From assembly GCA_963995505.1 (NCBI GenBank), contig OZ023182.1, positions 6,130,707 through 6,194,706 of the forward strand: DNA of 64,000 nt, written 5' to 3'. Both the position numbers and the translations under genes were made by a program. Below the pieces are notes generated by a model. The model was not told where the DNA came from. It did not search any database and saw only the letters and a program-made list of their open reading frames with translations. This DNA comes from Hypericum androsaemum (lineage: Eukaryota; Streptophyta; Magnoliopsida; Malpighiales; Hypericaceae). This document shows positions 10,724 to 25,606 of this stretch, in pieces (positions within the stretch are counted from its first letter, which is position 1; the number at the start of each line of letters is the position of its first letter).

Positions 10724-11588
10724 TGTATTTGTCATATGTTGTTTGATTGTGAGCATCTGAGAGCTTCTTGGTTTGCTTGACATTTTGGTCATGGTCTTCA
10801 CCAACACTTGTTTGCTTCTTTTGGTCATTGGATGGCCGCTTTATTCAAGTTGCTAGATAATGATGATGCAAAGCATTTGGTGCCCTTGGACGTATACTTG
10901 TGTTGGCATATTTGGATGTCTAAAAATAGTTTTGTTTTTTAGGGGACCCTTCCGGACCCTATTTCTACTGCTAACTTGGCTTCTAATGCGTGTTTTGAAT
11001 TTGTGTAGGGAAACACTCCTCTTAGGAGTGAGGCTGCCCCTATTTTGTCCCAGAAAACTTCGTGGATTGCTCCTGGAGTTGAAGAAATGAAGTACAACTG
11101 TGATACGTCGTGGATGGAGTCGTCTTCGTCCGGCATTGTAACAGTTGCTAGAAATTCTTTTGGCCTCATCATTGGAAGTAGGGCTGACGTTGTCAACGCT
11201 GCTTCTCCGCTGGAAGCCGAGTTGAAGACGATATGTCTAGCTATGGTGTGCGTTGCGAGGGATTGAGCCTCGGGGAAGATTACTGTTGAGACCGATTGCT
11301 ATGTTGCTTGTTCTTTGCTTTTAGACCCAAATCTGTTTGTGGGTTAGTATTTAGAAAATCTTGTAAACTCTCTTAAAATGATTCTTGGTTCCTTTCCTGA
11401 CTGTATTTTGGGATACATCTCTCGCTCAAACAATTGTGTTGCGGATTGTTTGAGTAAGAGATGTAGACTAGATACTCTTCTGGATGATTGGATGGTTTGT
11501 CACCCTCTCGAAATCGAAAACTTGCCGTGTACCGATTATCCTCCTTAATGAAAGCTTATTCTGCTTTGTTTCTCAAAAAAAAAAAAAA
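10724..11588 (+). mobile_element. 5'-truncated LINE retrotransposon 3' end
   Basis: The fragment first encodes a zf-RVT-like remnant (CICHMLFDCEHLRASWFA, 10724-10777). From about 11040 it encodes an RNase-H (RVT_3) domain: KYNCDTSW, ARNSFGLIIGSRA, PLEAELKTICLAM, then after a stop ITVETDCYVACSLL and NNCVADCLSKRC. It ends in a poly(A) tail of about 14 nt. Short target duplications flank it, TGCCTTGAC at 10715-10723 and 11592-11600, extendable to 11 of 12 matching bases. Stops interrupt the frame, so it is inactive. It lies about 220 bp upstream of the saposin gene start. Confidence 0.88.
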
Positions 11589-11806
11589 CCCTGCCTTGAC
11601 AAGTTGTGTGTGGGCCTCCCGTTGGATGATATTACGGGAGGGCCCCACATCGCTAATTAGACGAGGAGAAACACGTCACAGTTTACACCGGAGAAACCGA
11701 CAACCGCCCCCTCGCCATTTCCGACGCTCGCTCCAGCTTAAAGTTTCAAACTTTAGGGTGTGTTTCGGTTTCCCTTTGAACATCACAATTTGAGAGAGAG
11801 AGAGAG

Positions 11807-14301
11807 ATGGGAGGAAGAAAGCAAGTGATAGTGGTGGGGTTGGTGTTGGCTCTGGCGATGTCAACATGGGCACCGGTTTCTTTGGGTGCAAAGAAGCCTT
11901 CAGTGGGTGCAAGGAAAGAGGACGTACCTTACATCAAGTGCCAGGTCTGTGAGAAGTTGGCTTCCGAGTTGCACCGCCAAGTACACAAGAAGCAAGCCCA
12001 GATCACTCCCAAGAAGGTTAAAGTTCTCTCCTTTTTCTCTTTTGCTGAACTGGGTTCTAGTCCATTTCGCAGCTTGGTGATGAATTTTTGTGTTGATTTG
12101 CCTTTTCGGGGTGGCGTAGGTTTCGGAGTACCAGATCATCGAGATTGTGGAGAATGTTTGCAACTTGAAGAAGGAGGAGGCTGACTGGATTATGAAGATT
12201 GATATTGTGGAGCTGGGGGACAGGTTGGAGGTGAGATTGATACGAGTTAAGGAAGCTAGATGCTAGATGCTAGATGATTGATCCTTTTTTGTTTTGAACC
12301 CGTCCGAAGCTAGAAACTCGAATCGTCATCCCGGCCGTTGCATGTTTGATCCTTTTGAGCTCTAGTTAAAGTGTTTCTCTCCTGTTGTTGTCCCAAAGGT
12401 TGACCGTTTTGGTCTTGTCTACTGTAATTGTATCAGCTGGTAGATCAAAAGGAGGAAGGGATGTGCAACTCGGAGTGCAAGACGGTTGAGAAGGCTTGCC
12501 AGGAGGTGAGACTTTCAAGCAGTTCTCTGAAATCAGCTCTCCTTATGGTTACGGTGCTATAATTCCTAATCCGATTTAGTTAGTAGAAAACTTATCCTCG
12601 ATCGTCTTGATTCTCGGGGGAGTTGCAGGTTATAGGGTATTCTGATACTGATGTTGGCGAGTACATTTACTCTTCAAAGCCTGACATTGAATCATTGGTG
12701 AACTTTGTTTGCAAAGACCTTACTGGAGCATGCAGTAAGAAGCCTCCTCCGGTCCCGAAGGTAACTGCACCACTGTGTGCTGCCTTTTGTTATATCGTAT
12801 TTGAATCCAGATGCAAACTTCTTTATGTCAATGTTGCTGCTTTTTTTAAAGCAATGATCCCAATCTTGAACATCTCAAAAACTGGTGATCTCCCTGGATT
12901 TCCGGTTCCTGATAAAACAAACTTTGTGCACTAGATCATGTTAGGATGATCTCTACTTGGTCGGGGAGGTACTGATCATAGAAAGGAAGAGGGATGCAGT
13001 GGTTTCTTGTCTTTTTTCTTCTGGGGTGGGTTTAGAGAACATGATAATATGAAGAACCATAAAATTAGAAGGCGATGGTGGATCTGAAGACGTGTTTTTG
13101 GCTTTAATGGCCTCTCACTTTCTAATTCTGCTCTGTCAATCCTCTAGGTTAGGATCTATCTTTGTGTACCTTCACTGTCCACGGAAGAGTGAAGTCAAAT
13201 ATCCAACCATTATAATCAGCAACATCGTAAACGTCTTTTACTTGTTTCACGTGAACGGGAAGTTATCTTCCAAGCAGGTCCAGGGAACCTCACACCAACA
13301 TGTTCCAATGTCATACATGCCATGCCATTACAAAAAATGGCCGGCTTAGATTGTCTTTAAGACCCATATATTTGGTTATTAACTTCTGTGGAGAATCTAG
13401 CTCTAGACACCTCCTTGACAACATACTTTATTGCTCCGTCGTCCTGTCATTGCGTTGGCCCACAAATCACCTGGGAAGATGACTTCTGCGAGAAGTTTAC
13501 CAAGCATCACGATATTTTGCGTTGTGAACTGGTGGCTGTAAATGATAGAAAATGGTTGTTCAATCTTCTATACAGTACGGATGCTGTTGAACTTGTCAAG
13601 GGGAAGTACTCTGCTGTCAACTTTTTCAGTAATTTTTCCATGAAATAATGTTGCTTATGTATTCACGATCATGATGATAGCATCTGCCATTGATGACTTG
13701 CGATCGACAGCACTCGGGCTAAATATTCTCTCATCTGCTTCAGGGTAGGACTCCAGGAGAACCATTTGTTCCTAAGCCGTCTAAAGATGCTGAAATGGAG
13801 AAGATAATGAGGTCCATGCAGGTAGTCTTTCATCAGAAAGAGCTAATTTATGCATCATACATTTCCATTGTTCCATGTGGATGATATCTGTTCTTAATTT
13901 GCCCTCAGGGTATGCCGGGAGCACCTGGGATGGAGATGTATTCAAGGGAAGATTTGATGAGCAAGAACTTCGGAAATGAAGATGACGACGATGCTGACGA
14001 GGAAGACGAATACGACGATGATTCACAATTGCGGTCAAATCTGGTACGGGCGGAATTCAGGAAAGCGCTAGCTCCCAACGCGCATTACCTACGCACTAAC
14101 TTGTTTCCCCCCGACTTTGTGCAGGGCAAAGCTATGAGGGACAACCAAAAGAGGAAGGAGGATGACTGGAAACAGAAGATCACCAGAGGTGTCATGAACA
14201 CTGGTGAGACTTTAAAGAAGCACGCGAAGAAAGTCTCCAACAGAATACATCAGTGGTGGAAAGCCAAGAAGGGTTCTAAAGCAAGCAAGTCAGAACTTTA
14301 A
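11807..14301 (+). CDS. ER-retained saposin B domain protein
   Basis: Seven exons join in frame: 11807-12016, 12120-12230, 12437-12505, 12629-12760, 13744-13821, 13909-14043 and 14125-14301, giving 303 residues. The start is the ATG after a (GA)n leader, followed by a hydrophobic signal peptide (residues ~5-27). Residues ~44-165 hold the saposin-type cysteine pattern: YIKCQVCEKL, ENVCNLKKEEADW, GMCNSECKTVEKACQ, FVCKDLTGAC. A proline linker, an acidic EDDDDADEEDEYDDD tract and a basic tail follow. It ends in KSEL, close to the plant KDEL/HDEL ER-retention signals, so an ER-lumenal role is inferred. Intron 6 (14044-14124) is 81 nt, in frame and stop-free, so it could be retained without truncating the protein. 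Function is otherwise unknown. Confidence 0.9.
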
Positions 14302-14787
14302 GAACACCATCTCCACAATCATAGACCTACAAAATTTTGTATCCATACGTATGAGTATACAAGCGAGGATCAAGTAGCGATAAAATTTAAAGTTCGACTT
14401 AAGTTCCAATCTACACAGAATCGCATGCTCATTGTGTTCTTTCGTTTTAGCCCCCCTCAAACCGAGCCTCTGCATTTTAGCATGTACGGCTTCTCTTCGG
14501 CAGACGAAAATTGTTATACCCGACATCCACTTTGGTCGGCACGTGCTGACTCCGAAAATGGGTACAAATCTCCCGGAAAATGGAAACGCTAAAAGTGAGT
14601 GTAGAACCAACCAGTCAATATAACCAACCTTTCACAATTTATTGAAAGGCAAGGAAAACAGTTGCTGATTGTAATCTGTTAAGAGATCAAACCCTTTGCA
14701 ATCTCGATTCCCTTGGAGGATTGACACTGAATGGAAGAAACATCAGATTGGCTTTTGTTCATAAATCTCATGCCCCGACATCTTACA
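14302..14787. other. Convergent 3' intergenic region
   Basis: The saposin gene (plus) and the PRMT1 gene (minus) end tail to tail, 486 bp apart. The space must hold both 3' UTRs. No separate gene is seen. Confidence 0.6.
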
Positions 14788-17540
<2,753 letters not shown>

Positions 17541-18349
17541 AAGAAGAGGAAGGAGGGGGAAGACAAGGGTTTAGAGAGTGGGTTGTTAATTATGTAGGCG
17601 GGAGAGACAAGGGACGAGGAGAGGAGTTCTAGGGTTTTGTAGAGGTTTCTAACTGGTTTTATGGTACGTTCGTTTACTTTCCCTTTTAGGCATAAGACCA
17701 GAAACGACACTTTCAACCAGGCCGGGACAAGACAAGACAAGGACAGTTGGGGTCGAATCTAAAACTTCGGCGTAAATGACTAATCCAGATTCGAGTTGGG
17801 TAAAACAATTTTTTTGTTGTGACATGAAAACACTCGATGGATGGGCGATACAATCATCAGACAAGGACATGGGTTAAAAAAGAACAGAGAGAAGTCAAAT
17901 TCAAGCCGATCAAGTCGACCAGGCAGGCATCAGAAATCGGACATAGCATATAAGTGCAAGGGCCAAAAGAAATTCCGTCTAAATCAGAACGTTAGGCTTG
18001 CCAACAGGCAACAGTGCTTTCCGTATGGCCACTGTCATAGTCAAAGGCTACACCTCGCACAGACGTAGGATCACAGACAAGACAAAAGCCTCGCGGAGAA
18101 GGCATTTCTTGTGCACCAGCCAGCCCCCATGGCGTCCAACGGTGCGAGACCAGACCAACGAGGAGCGGTTTTCTTCTGGCTGAACTTCATGCCTACGAGG
18201 AGCACTGATTCAGGGCACCTTATACAAGAGAGAGGCCAGTTTAGTGAATCAGGAATCAATGCTTAACCGGTACTTCTTATGTGGTAAGATGAAAGCACTG
18301 CAATTCATTTTCTTGACTTCGGTTTTTGAAATTCATCTAATTTCGATCA
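17541..18349. other. PRMT1 upstream region / prolidase 3' region
   Basis: This 809-bp stretch separates two minus-strand genes. It should contain the PRMT1 promoter and 5' UTR near 17541-17700 and the prolidase 3' UTR near 18100-18349. I see no further gene. Confidence 0.5.
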
Positions 18350-21300
18350 TTAGTTGTCTCGAGCTATACACCCACCATTTCTCGAGGCGCTCTCGAGGGG
18401 CCATGGTGCTCCTGCCATTACTGCTTCAATCTCCCCAACTTCACGGGGTACCTTAGTCATGTTTTTGCATCCATCAGCAGTGACATACTGCAAATAGAAA
18501 TTCCAGAACCATGTAAATTACAGCGGTAAACCCAGAGCTCAAACAAGAAAGCCAGGCGAGGCATCTATCTATTCAACGAAAGGAAGCAACAGACAGTAAA
18601 GTTTTATTGGCAACATCTGGTCAGGAATGAAATTTCAGTTGCATTCGAACCAAAACATACCACATCACTTTCTATCCGGACCCCACCGAAACCTCTAAAT
18701 CTGGAAACGACTTCATTGTTGAAAAACTTCGACTTGCTTGAACACCCCAGAGCTTGATCCAGCAATGCATCAATGAAGTAGCATCCAGGCTCCACCGTTA
18801 TCACCTAAAAGAAAGGCCACTAAACTTGAGAGCTCGAGCAGCTTATATATAAGTGTTATTCCATCTCCACTCTACACACAGAAAATGGCAACTACCAACA
18901 AAAAAACCTACAAACCTAGGAAGCAAATGTTCGCAAAAACCACGACATGCTCATAGTGTTATTTCATCAAGTGGAGCAGCCAATGCGCATCATAATTTTG
19001 GATCAGAGAATTAGTTCATTTATTTTATTGGAAAATTAATTAATTAATTTAAAGTATGAAAAAATACAAAGAACTACTCTCAGTTTGTTAAAGAATTATA
19101 TTGAACTACTAATCAGAAATGAAACAGAAAAAAGGTGTGGTCCTTTATTGCTGAATCAGGAAAAAGTGCAGTTTCCTTCTTGTCGATGATATTACGAACC
19201 ATGCCTTCCTCAAGTTTACGGGCAGTGCGCAGAGATCTCAATCCAGGTTCTTCTGGTCTCTTTGCTCCCTGTATGTCATGCAAACGTTTCTAAGGAACAT
19301 CAAGAGGATGACTTTACCCAAATTAATAGCCGAGGTAAGAAGTCACAATTCACAAACAAGTACCATCAAGTAGCCACCAGGATCATGTGTGTCGATTCCT
19401 AGCAAATGCCCCAGCCCGTGAGGCATGAATACAGCACCTACTCGTTCAACCATCATGACATCTATATTGCTAAAACCAACAAGTAGGCAATTGTTAAATT
19501 TTTTCCGACACATGGGCTGCGATCCAAAGTTGTTAGTTATAGAGATCTTCAGGAAAAAAGTGAAATAGAATGTTATCTGAAGAGTTAAACTGTACCCAAC
19601 AAGAATGCTTCCTTTTTTCAGCGACTCGAGAATTATCTTCTCTGCTAATCTGCATACAGACAGCAAGCAAAGTAACTACATTTTCTGATTAAGTACTTGT
19701 AACAATAACCGCTTCACTAGTCCCACATAACTCATGATGGGGATAGTTGGATTTTCCACATTTACACTAGAACCATCCCATATGTGCTATGACTCACTAA
19801 AAATCACTCCGTAAATCTTATATGCGTTGCACAAGCATAGTATCAAATGCAGCCAATCTCGGCTGTTCCCGCCAAAAAATCTCGGTTCTTACTTGTGCAT
19901 ATCCACCCAACTAATTCCAGGTTTCATTGCAGCTATTACAGCATCGTGAGCACCAAGGACAGCCTGTATATCCAAATGGTCAGCGTCAAAAGGTTCTTAG
20001 CAAAAACCATAAGTGTATGAAGTACAAATCATTACAGTTGCATGGAATCAAGAAAGTCCTGAAGAGATGGCCTTCTTACTCTCTTCAAGAAAACTAACCT
20101 CGTATATCAAAGCTTGGTCACTTGTAAACTTGCCGTTCACCTGGACATACAGAATGCATCTCACATCTCTAGGACTAAGAGAAGAGGAAAGGCCAATGAC
20201 TACTAATGCATTATAAAAGGGGAGGAATACTGCTACGTGTTATGTGGTCGAGTCGTATTAGGTTCCTATTCTATTTAGTATTCCTATTTCATTTAGTTCC
20301 TGTTTAGTAGTCTTTCAATTCCTATTTAGTATTTGTTAAGTCTTTTAATAGTTCGTTTCCTATTAAGATTATGTAAGCGTATTGGCTATATAATGCCTAC
20401 GCCTTAGGGTTATTAATCAGACAAGAAATAAACAAGTATCTTCCTTCCTCTAGTATTCTGTCTCTCGTTCCTCTAGTCTTCTTCTCCCTCTCTCTCGTCT
20501 GTTTCTTCTTCTTCTTGTGACAGCCAACAAGAAGCTATCACGGGTCGTAAAGGTCGAGGTTCCAAGCCTCCCTCATCGACTTCGCACCGCTACAATCTTC
20601 GTAGCAACCCGGTTCATACCATACGTGTTCTTGCTACACACACTATGACCTTCTTGAAACATTGATATGTGTGGGCTGTATGAGCAACCGACATTGAGAT
20701 TCTCTAGTTTCATAAGTTTAGATTTGACAAGAGTTGGGTTCTTATCAAGGATGCTCTTCACCTTTTCGTAGAAACACTTATGATGCCCATAAGACCTTAG
20801 AATTCAGGTTCCTTTCGGAATATAAGGTGCCTCGTATGTAACAGACATAAAAAGGTGATATGCCCATAAGACCTTCGAATTCAGGTTCCTTTCGGAACAC
20901 AGCTTCTCCTCATATTTGATAGTCAAGAATCTTGCACTTTTGAAAGAATGATATGATTTAAATGAAGCAAAAGATGACAAGCAAGAAGAAAACGCAGTAG
21001 AACTCCTAGCTTGAAGGGGACACAAGGATGGAAAAATATGATGAGAAGAAAGGGAGAAGTAGATTAGAAACGCAGTTTGAAGTAGAGATGCTTACTGGGA
21101 ATGAACAAGTTATATCAGAACCATAGAAATGATATTCAGCTCCCATATCAAACAATGCCATGTCTCCATCTTGCAGTCTCTGCAAACATCAATTTTAAAG
21201 GTCGCGATACTTTCTGGATAATTTTGAGACGACATCATAAATTTATCACAAAAAGCTTAGTTCCTGGAAATATGATTTGAATTGGTTAGGGATGAGATAT

Positions 21301-23533
21301 TATATGAAGTTTGGAGTTTCAAGCCAAAAATCTTACAAAAACTCTCTCTCTCTGCAGGCTATCTCAATGGCCATGGTGTGTGAAGTTGTATATAGTTAGT
21401 TCTTGCATGAATATGAGAATGAGCAAGAGGATTGTGCCCCTGACAGCTGCTTCCTTGAGCATATCGTCAAGTAATTGATTAAATTTGTGGAAGAATTTTT
21501 AGCTATCTTGAGGTTTGAAAATTAATATTCGAGAAGCAGAGTAGACAATATAAATAGAAGAAGTTCATGGATTGGCATACCTTGTCATTGGGAGCAGCCG
21601 CATGCCCATAATGGAGGACAGCACTGGATAAGAAGAAACAAGGAACATAAGTTACAATCTACACTGTATTTCTACCCCACACCAGTATTGTTTTAAGCAA
21701 CTATCTTATTCATTTTTATTCTGGCATTCCAAGACAAGGATGCCCCACGGACAGCTTTTTGACACGCAGAGAAGCATCTTAAATGTTTGTAGCTTGACAC
21801 ACCTTTGCACTCAATTTATCTCTCTTCTTTAAAATGTCAGGTATATTTATTCTCATGACAATCGAAGCTCATCAAGCAAGTCATATCCGAAACATTATTC
21901 GGAGACCAGGCAAAACTTAATCTTGTGTAGCAGAAACTTGCCTGTTCCCGCCAGTAGCACAAATGCAGGTATAGGAGCAATGCCTGCAACCACCGTAATA
22001 GTAGGTGTGGTGGAGAAAGATGCTTTCCAACTGATATTCTTCCATCCCCGGCCTTGCATTTCTCATAACCTAATTGAGTTGAATATTTTAACACAGTCTC
22101 AAGAAAACGCGTAAATAGGTAAAAAGACAGAACTAGAAAGGTAAAGGATACCATAGTATAGAGCAAATTTTTATTCCTCCGGTATAGGATTCACTGAAAA
22201 TATAGAAGGTGGCCAACCATTTCTCTAAATTTTATTTGATGTAGTCAGTGAGAAGAGGCAATGGCAGAGACACCAAGCAGAAAAGAAAACGCGAGAAACA
22301 TGGCAAACAACATGCCATCAGAAAGCTTTTCTCTAAACGATTACCTGCACATGTGCTTCAGAGCTTATGTCATTTGCAAACTGAATAACAGCAAGTTCCA
22401 TGGGTAACTTCACGACACGACACTCCGTCAAAATAGGATGCAATGTAGTCAAATCCGTCTCAAACTTTTCTATTCCCTGAGCAATGGAAGAATTCATTTA
22501 AAGGTTCATGGAAACAGCCAATTTATCCAAAAAGGTAAAAAGATAAGGGGGAAGAGGAAAGAAGTAAGCACCTCAAATTCAGCTGGTTTTGAAAAGTTAT
22601 TGCTGTCAGTGTTAAGTCCGTGCAAAAGAAACAGTAACGGCTTTTCCAGTCCCTCGCCGTGCTCATGCAGAACTTCTACCATCTCATCTGTGTAATGGAC
22701 CTTGCTAACTTTGTAATGCACCTGGAAAACCATATACACCGATCGAATACAAAATTTACAAAACAAAAAAAATCCAACCAAGTAACTTGAAAGCAATCAC
22801 ACCTGAAAGTGAGACAAAGGCTGTATTTCTCCCAACCAGACAGCATACTCAGCAGGAAGCCTAGGTGCGAACAGGATAGAATCCCCAGTCGCAACATCCT
22901 TCATCGAAGAAAAGACATCCCGTCGGTCAGACATCAATGCCATTATTCAAACTAAGTTATTCCGTCATTCAATCCGAAAAATGCCTATTCAAAGCATCAA
23001 ACTGCGCGTCAGGTACCGAATTCAACTCGATGCAGATAGTTTCGAAGGTAACAACATCCCTGCTGGTTCTCTACGCCTAAAATTGAAACACCATAAATCT
23101 TCCTACTCAACTTACAATTGCTCCAAAAAAACTGGGCTCTCTCACGCCGAACAAGTAAGCGAAATAGCTCTCCTGTCTAAAAACAGGGGGAAAAAAATTA
23201 AACAAAACGTGTTAGATTTCGATGATCGGAGCGGTTAGATCATAATAGAAGCGAACCTGAAGAGCTCGATGTGATCGGTGCAGTCGCGAGTCCTCTCTTC
23301 GCCTCCCTGATAATTAAATTAATTAAAATCGAAGTAATAATTAACGAGATGCCAAAAGGAGTGACAAGTGATCCATCGGGATAAGTTACCTGGAGCAAAA
23401 CGACGCCGTGGAGGGGGCGAGAGTTCGCGGAGAGGAATCGGCGGAGGGAGTTGAGGAGCTTCTCCCGGTTGGCGACGTGGAGCTCCATCGGCACCTCCAG
23501 CGGGCGGAGCGACGACGACGACGACGAAGCCAT
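18350..23533 (-). CDS. Xaa-Pro dipeptidase (prolidase, peptidase M24B)
   Basis: Sixteen exons join in frame: 23533-23390, 23306-23257, 23176-23116, 22898-22803, 22721-22572, 22476-22345, 22069-21942, 21623-21581, 21179-21096, 20140-20099, 19963-19893, 19649-19596, 19469-19364, 19268-19200, 18804-18661 and 18487-18350. The product has 503 residues. The family cleaves dipeptides with C-terminal proline using two metal ions. The five expected ligands are present: D279 and D290 ([14 protein letters not shown]), H373 ([13 protein letters not shown]), E415 (TVEPGCYF) and E455 (GVRIESD). No signal peptide is evident, so it is probably cytosolic. Intron 7 has a GC donor (AACAG|GCAAGT). Intron 9 (20141-21095) is long and holds transposon-like sequence. 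Adjacent, same-strand PRMT1 lies 3'. Confidence 0.96.
20221..20760. mobile_element. Possible LTR/TRIM fragment in prolidase intron 9
   Basis: This stretch begins near TGTTATGTGGTCGAGTCG with repeated TTCCTATT motifs, has a TATA-like GGCTATATAATGCC, a CT-rich tract, then a short frame with HRYNLRSNP, a sequence style seen near retroelement coding ends. LTR boundaries, primer site and target duplications were not found, so the assignment is tentative. Confidence 0.35.
20783..20897. repeat. 38-bp direct repeat, 77-bp period
   Basis: ATGCCCATAAGACCTT followed by GAATTCAGGTTCCTTTCGGA occurs at 20783-20820 and again at 20860-20897, with one mismatch. It lies inside prolidase intron 9. Confidence 0.85.
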
Positions 23534-24605
23534 CGGAGACGGCTTCTCTTCTTCCTTTTACCTTTACCTTTACTTTCCTTTTCTTCGTTCGTTTCCAAAG
23601 CCAGTCCATGTTTGGTCAAATATAATACTGATTAATTAATTACAGTAAAATAGTGATATTCTTGGGACCCGAAAAAAATATGAGATTTACGTTTTTTTTA
23701 AAAAAAATTACTTTCTTTATATACAAAGTGACTAAAATTTTGACTTATATCATTATCCAAATGATACATTCGATTGAGATATTTTCTTACAACAAGACGA
23801 CGATCACAAGAACCATCCGAAAACGATTGAGAAGATGAATGATAATGTAAAATTTATCAAATAAGCAAGTTTAGCACAAATTAATATCTTACAATATTTT
23901 TTGAATTCATAAAATATGAAAAATATATGTATTCATTCAAAAATATTACTTTATGCGAAAATTGGGACTGAGATTTAACACTAAAATTTTCTGAAAAAAT
24001 ATTAGTTATTACGATAGAGGAGTTATTAAATTTTAACACCGAGTTCGGAATTTTTTATGAGTTTAGAGAGATTATCACTTTAGAGGGTTCACTTTCAGAA
24101 ATTTTAGTGTAGTACATTCGTGAATATCTGTGTACGAGCATCAAAAAATTAGTTCGTGTGTGGTTCCAAATAAATAAAATAAAAATCAATCTTTTTGTAA
24201 ATATAATAAAAATGAATCAAAAACTCGATTTCGCTTTTTTAAATTTTCTTTTGGTGTATTCGGGATTTTTTTGGGTGTAATATCGATATTAGAGAGGGCC
24301 TCTATTCTTTTACAATTTGCAAGAATTTAATACAAAATTTTTTTATTGAATCTAAATTTCTTATTAATTGTGGATATTGATGACAGAAAAGATGGAGATA
24401 TAATGGTTAGTTTTTTTGTTTTGGTGATAAGATATAACGGTTAGTTGGTTACAATTGATGTCTAGTTTTGGGCATTTTTGGGCCATGTGCATGGGCCCAT
24501 GCGTAGCGGATTTCCGCATCTAATATGGTGAGAGCCATCCGTGTGCATGGGCCTTTTTCTAGAACTTAGAAAGGGTATTCTCCAAAATCTACCGGAAATT
24601 TCGAA
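23534..24605. other. AT-rich intergenic DNA upstream of prolidase
   Basis: The first ~100 bp is likely prolidase promoter or 5' UTR. The rest is AT-rich with no supported gene. Confidence 0.5.
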
Positions 24606-24614
24606 TATATATTA

Positions 24615-25597
24615 GGGGAAATTACTCTCAAATCTTTCGGATTTGTTTAAATATACTCAAAATACACGCTGACATCTTTCGTGTTTGATTTTATTATACT
24701 TTCGGATTCCTGGTGCACGTTAGCAGCTATTTTTTTCATTTTTTGAATGAAATGACCAAAATACTCCTAGAGAAAAAATAAAAAAATGCTGACCGACATC
24801 ATATCACTCTTCTCCTACTTCCTCCTTGTCTTTCTTCAGCCAAAATCGAAACGAAGTATGACGACGAACCGGACCCAATCAGCGACGGCGACGGTTAATC
24901 AGTAAAATAAAGTTCCAAGCTCCACCACCGGTTAAAAGGATGAAGACGGCGTCGAGGAGCTTACCGCCGGGAGCTTCGACGACGTTTATATCATTATGTT
25001 CTCCGCCGTCGGCAAGCCCGCTGCCGCCTAATCCTCCTCCTCCTCCTCCTACGGTGTTTTCCCCGTCCCCGACCAATCAATCCTAAAGGGATGACGACGG
25101 CGTTGTCTGTAATGGGTTGAAATAGGATTGGTCTCCAATTCTATTGCTTGTTTATTGCTTTTCTAATCAAGTGTAGCGGGTATTTGTGTGAATATATAAA
25201 GGGAAGAGGAAGGAGTATAGAGAGAGAATGCTGAGTGTGCTTTTGCCTTTTGGGGTTCAGATTTTGACCGCTTCTAATCCCCCTCTCTTTCGTTTAGCCA
25301 ACAATCAAACAACAGTTGCTTGTTTCTGTTTCGATTGAATTTTGAGGATTGGGCAATTGATTTTAGATCTAATGGTAGAAGAAGGGACGAGGTAGAAGAC
25401 GGGATGACGTGAGCAATTTTTTTTCTTTGTTCTAAGGGTATTTTTGTCATTTTAATGACAAAAAAAGAAAAAAATTTATTTAGGGACCCGAAAGTATAAT
25501 AAAATCAAACACGAGAGACGTCGGAGTATATTTTACAAACAAGGAAGACTTTTGAGTATATTTAAGCAAATCCGAAGAACTTGAGAATAATTTTTCT
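24615..25597. mobile_element. Non-autonomous Mutator-like element with ~175 bp TIRs
   Basis: Imperfect inverted arms (about 24615-24795 and 25415-25597) share ATTCTCAA-type ends, CTTCGGATTTG, TTAAATATACTC and a perfectly conserved CGTGTTTGATTTTATTATAC. A 9-bp duplication, TATATATTA, flanks it at 24606-24614 and 25598-25606. The AT-rich target makes this weaker evidence than the other elements. The interior is GC-richer than the surroundings, with a proline-rich stretch (24930-25075), a TATA-like AATATATAAAGGG at 25192-25204 and CT-rich tracts. It could be captured host sequence (Pack-MULE style), but I recognise no source gene. Confidence 0.82.
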
Positions 25598-25606
25598 TAT
25601 ATATTA

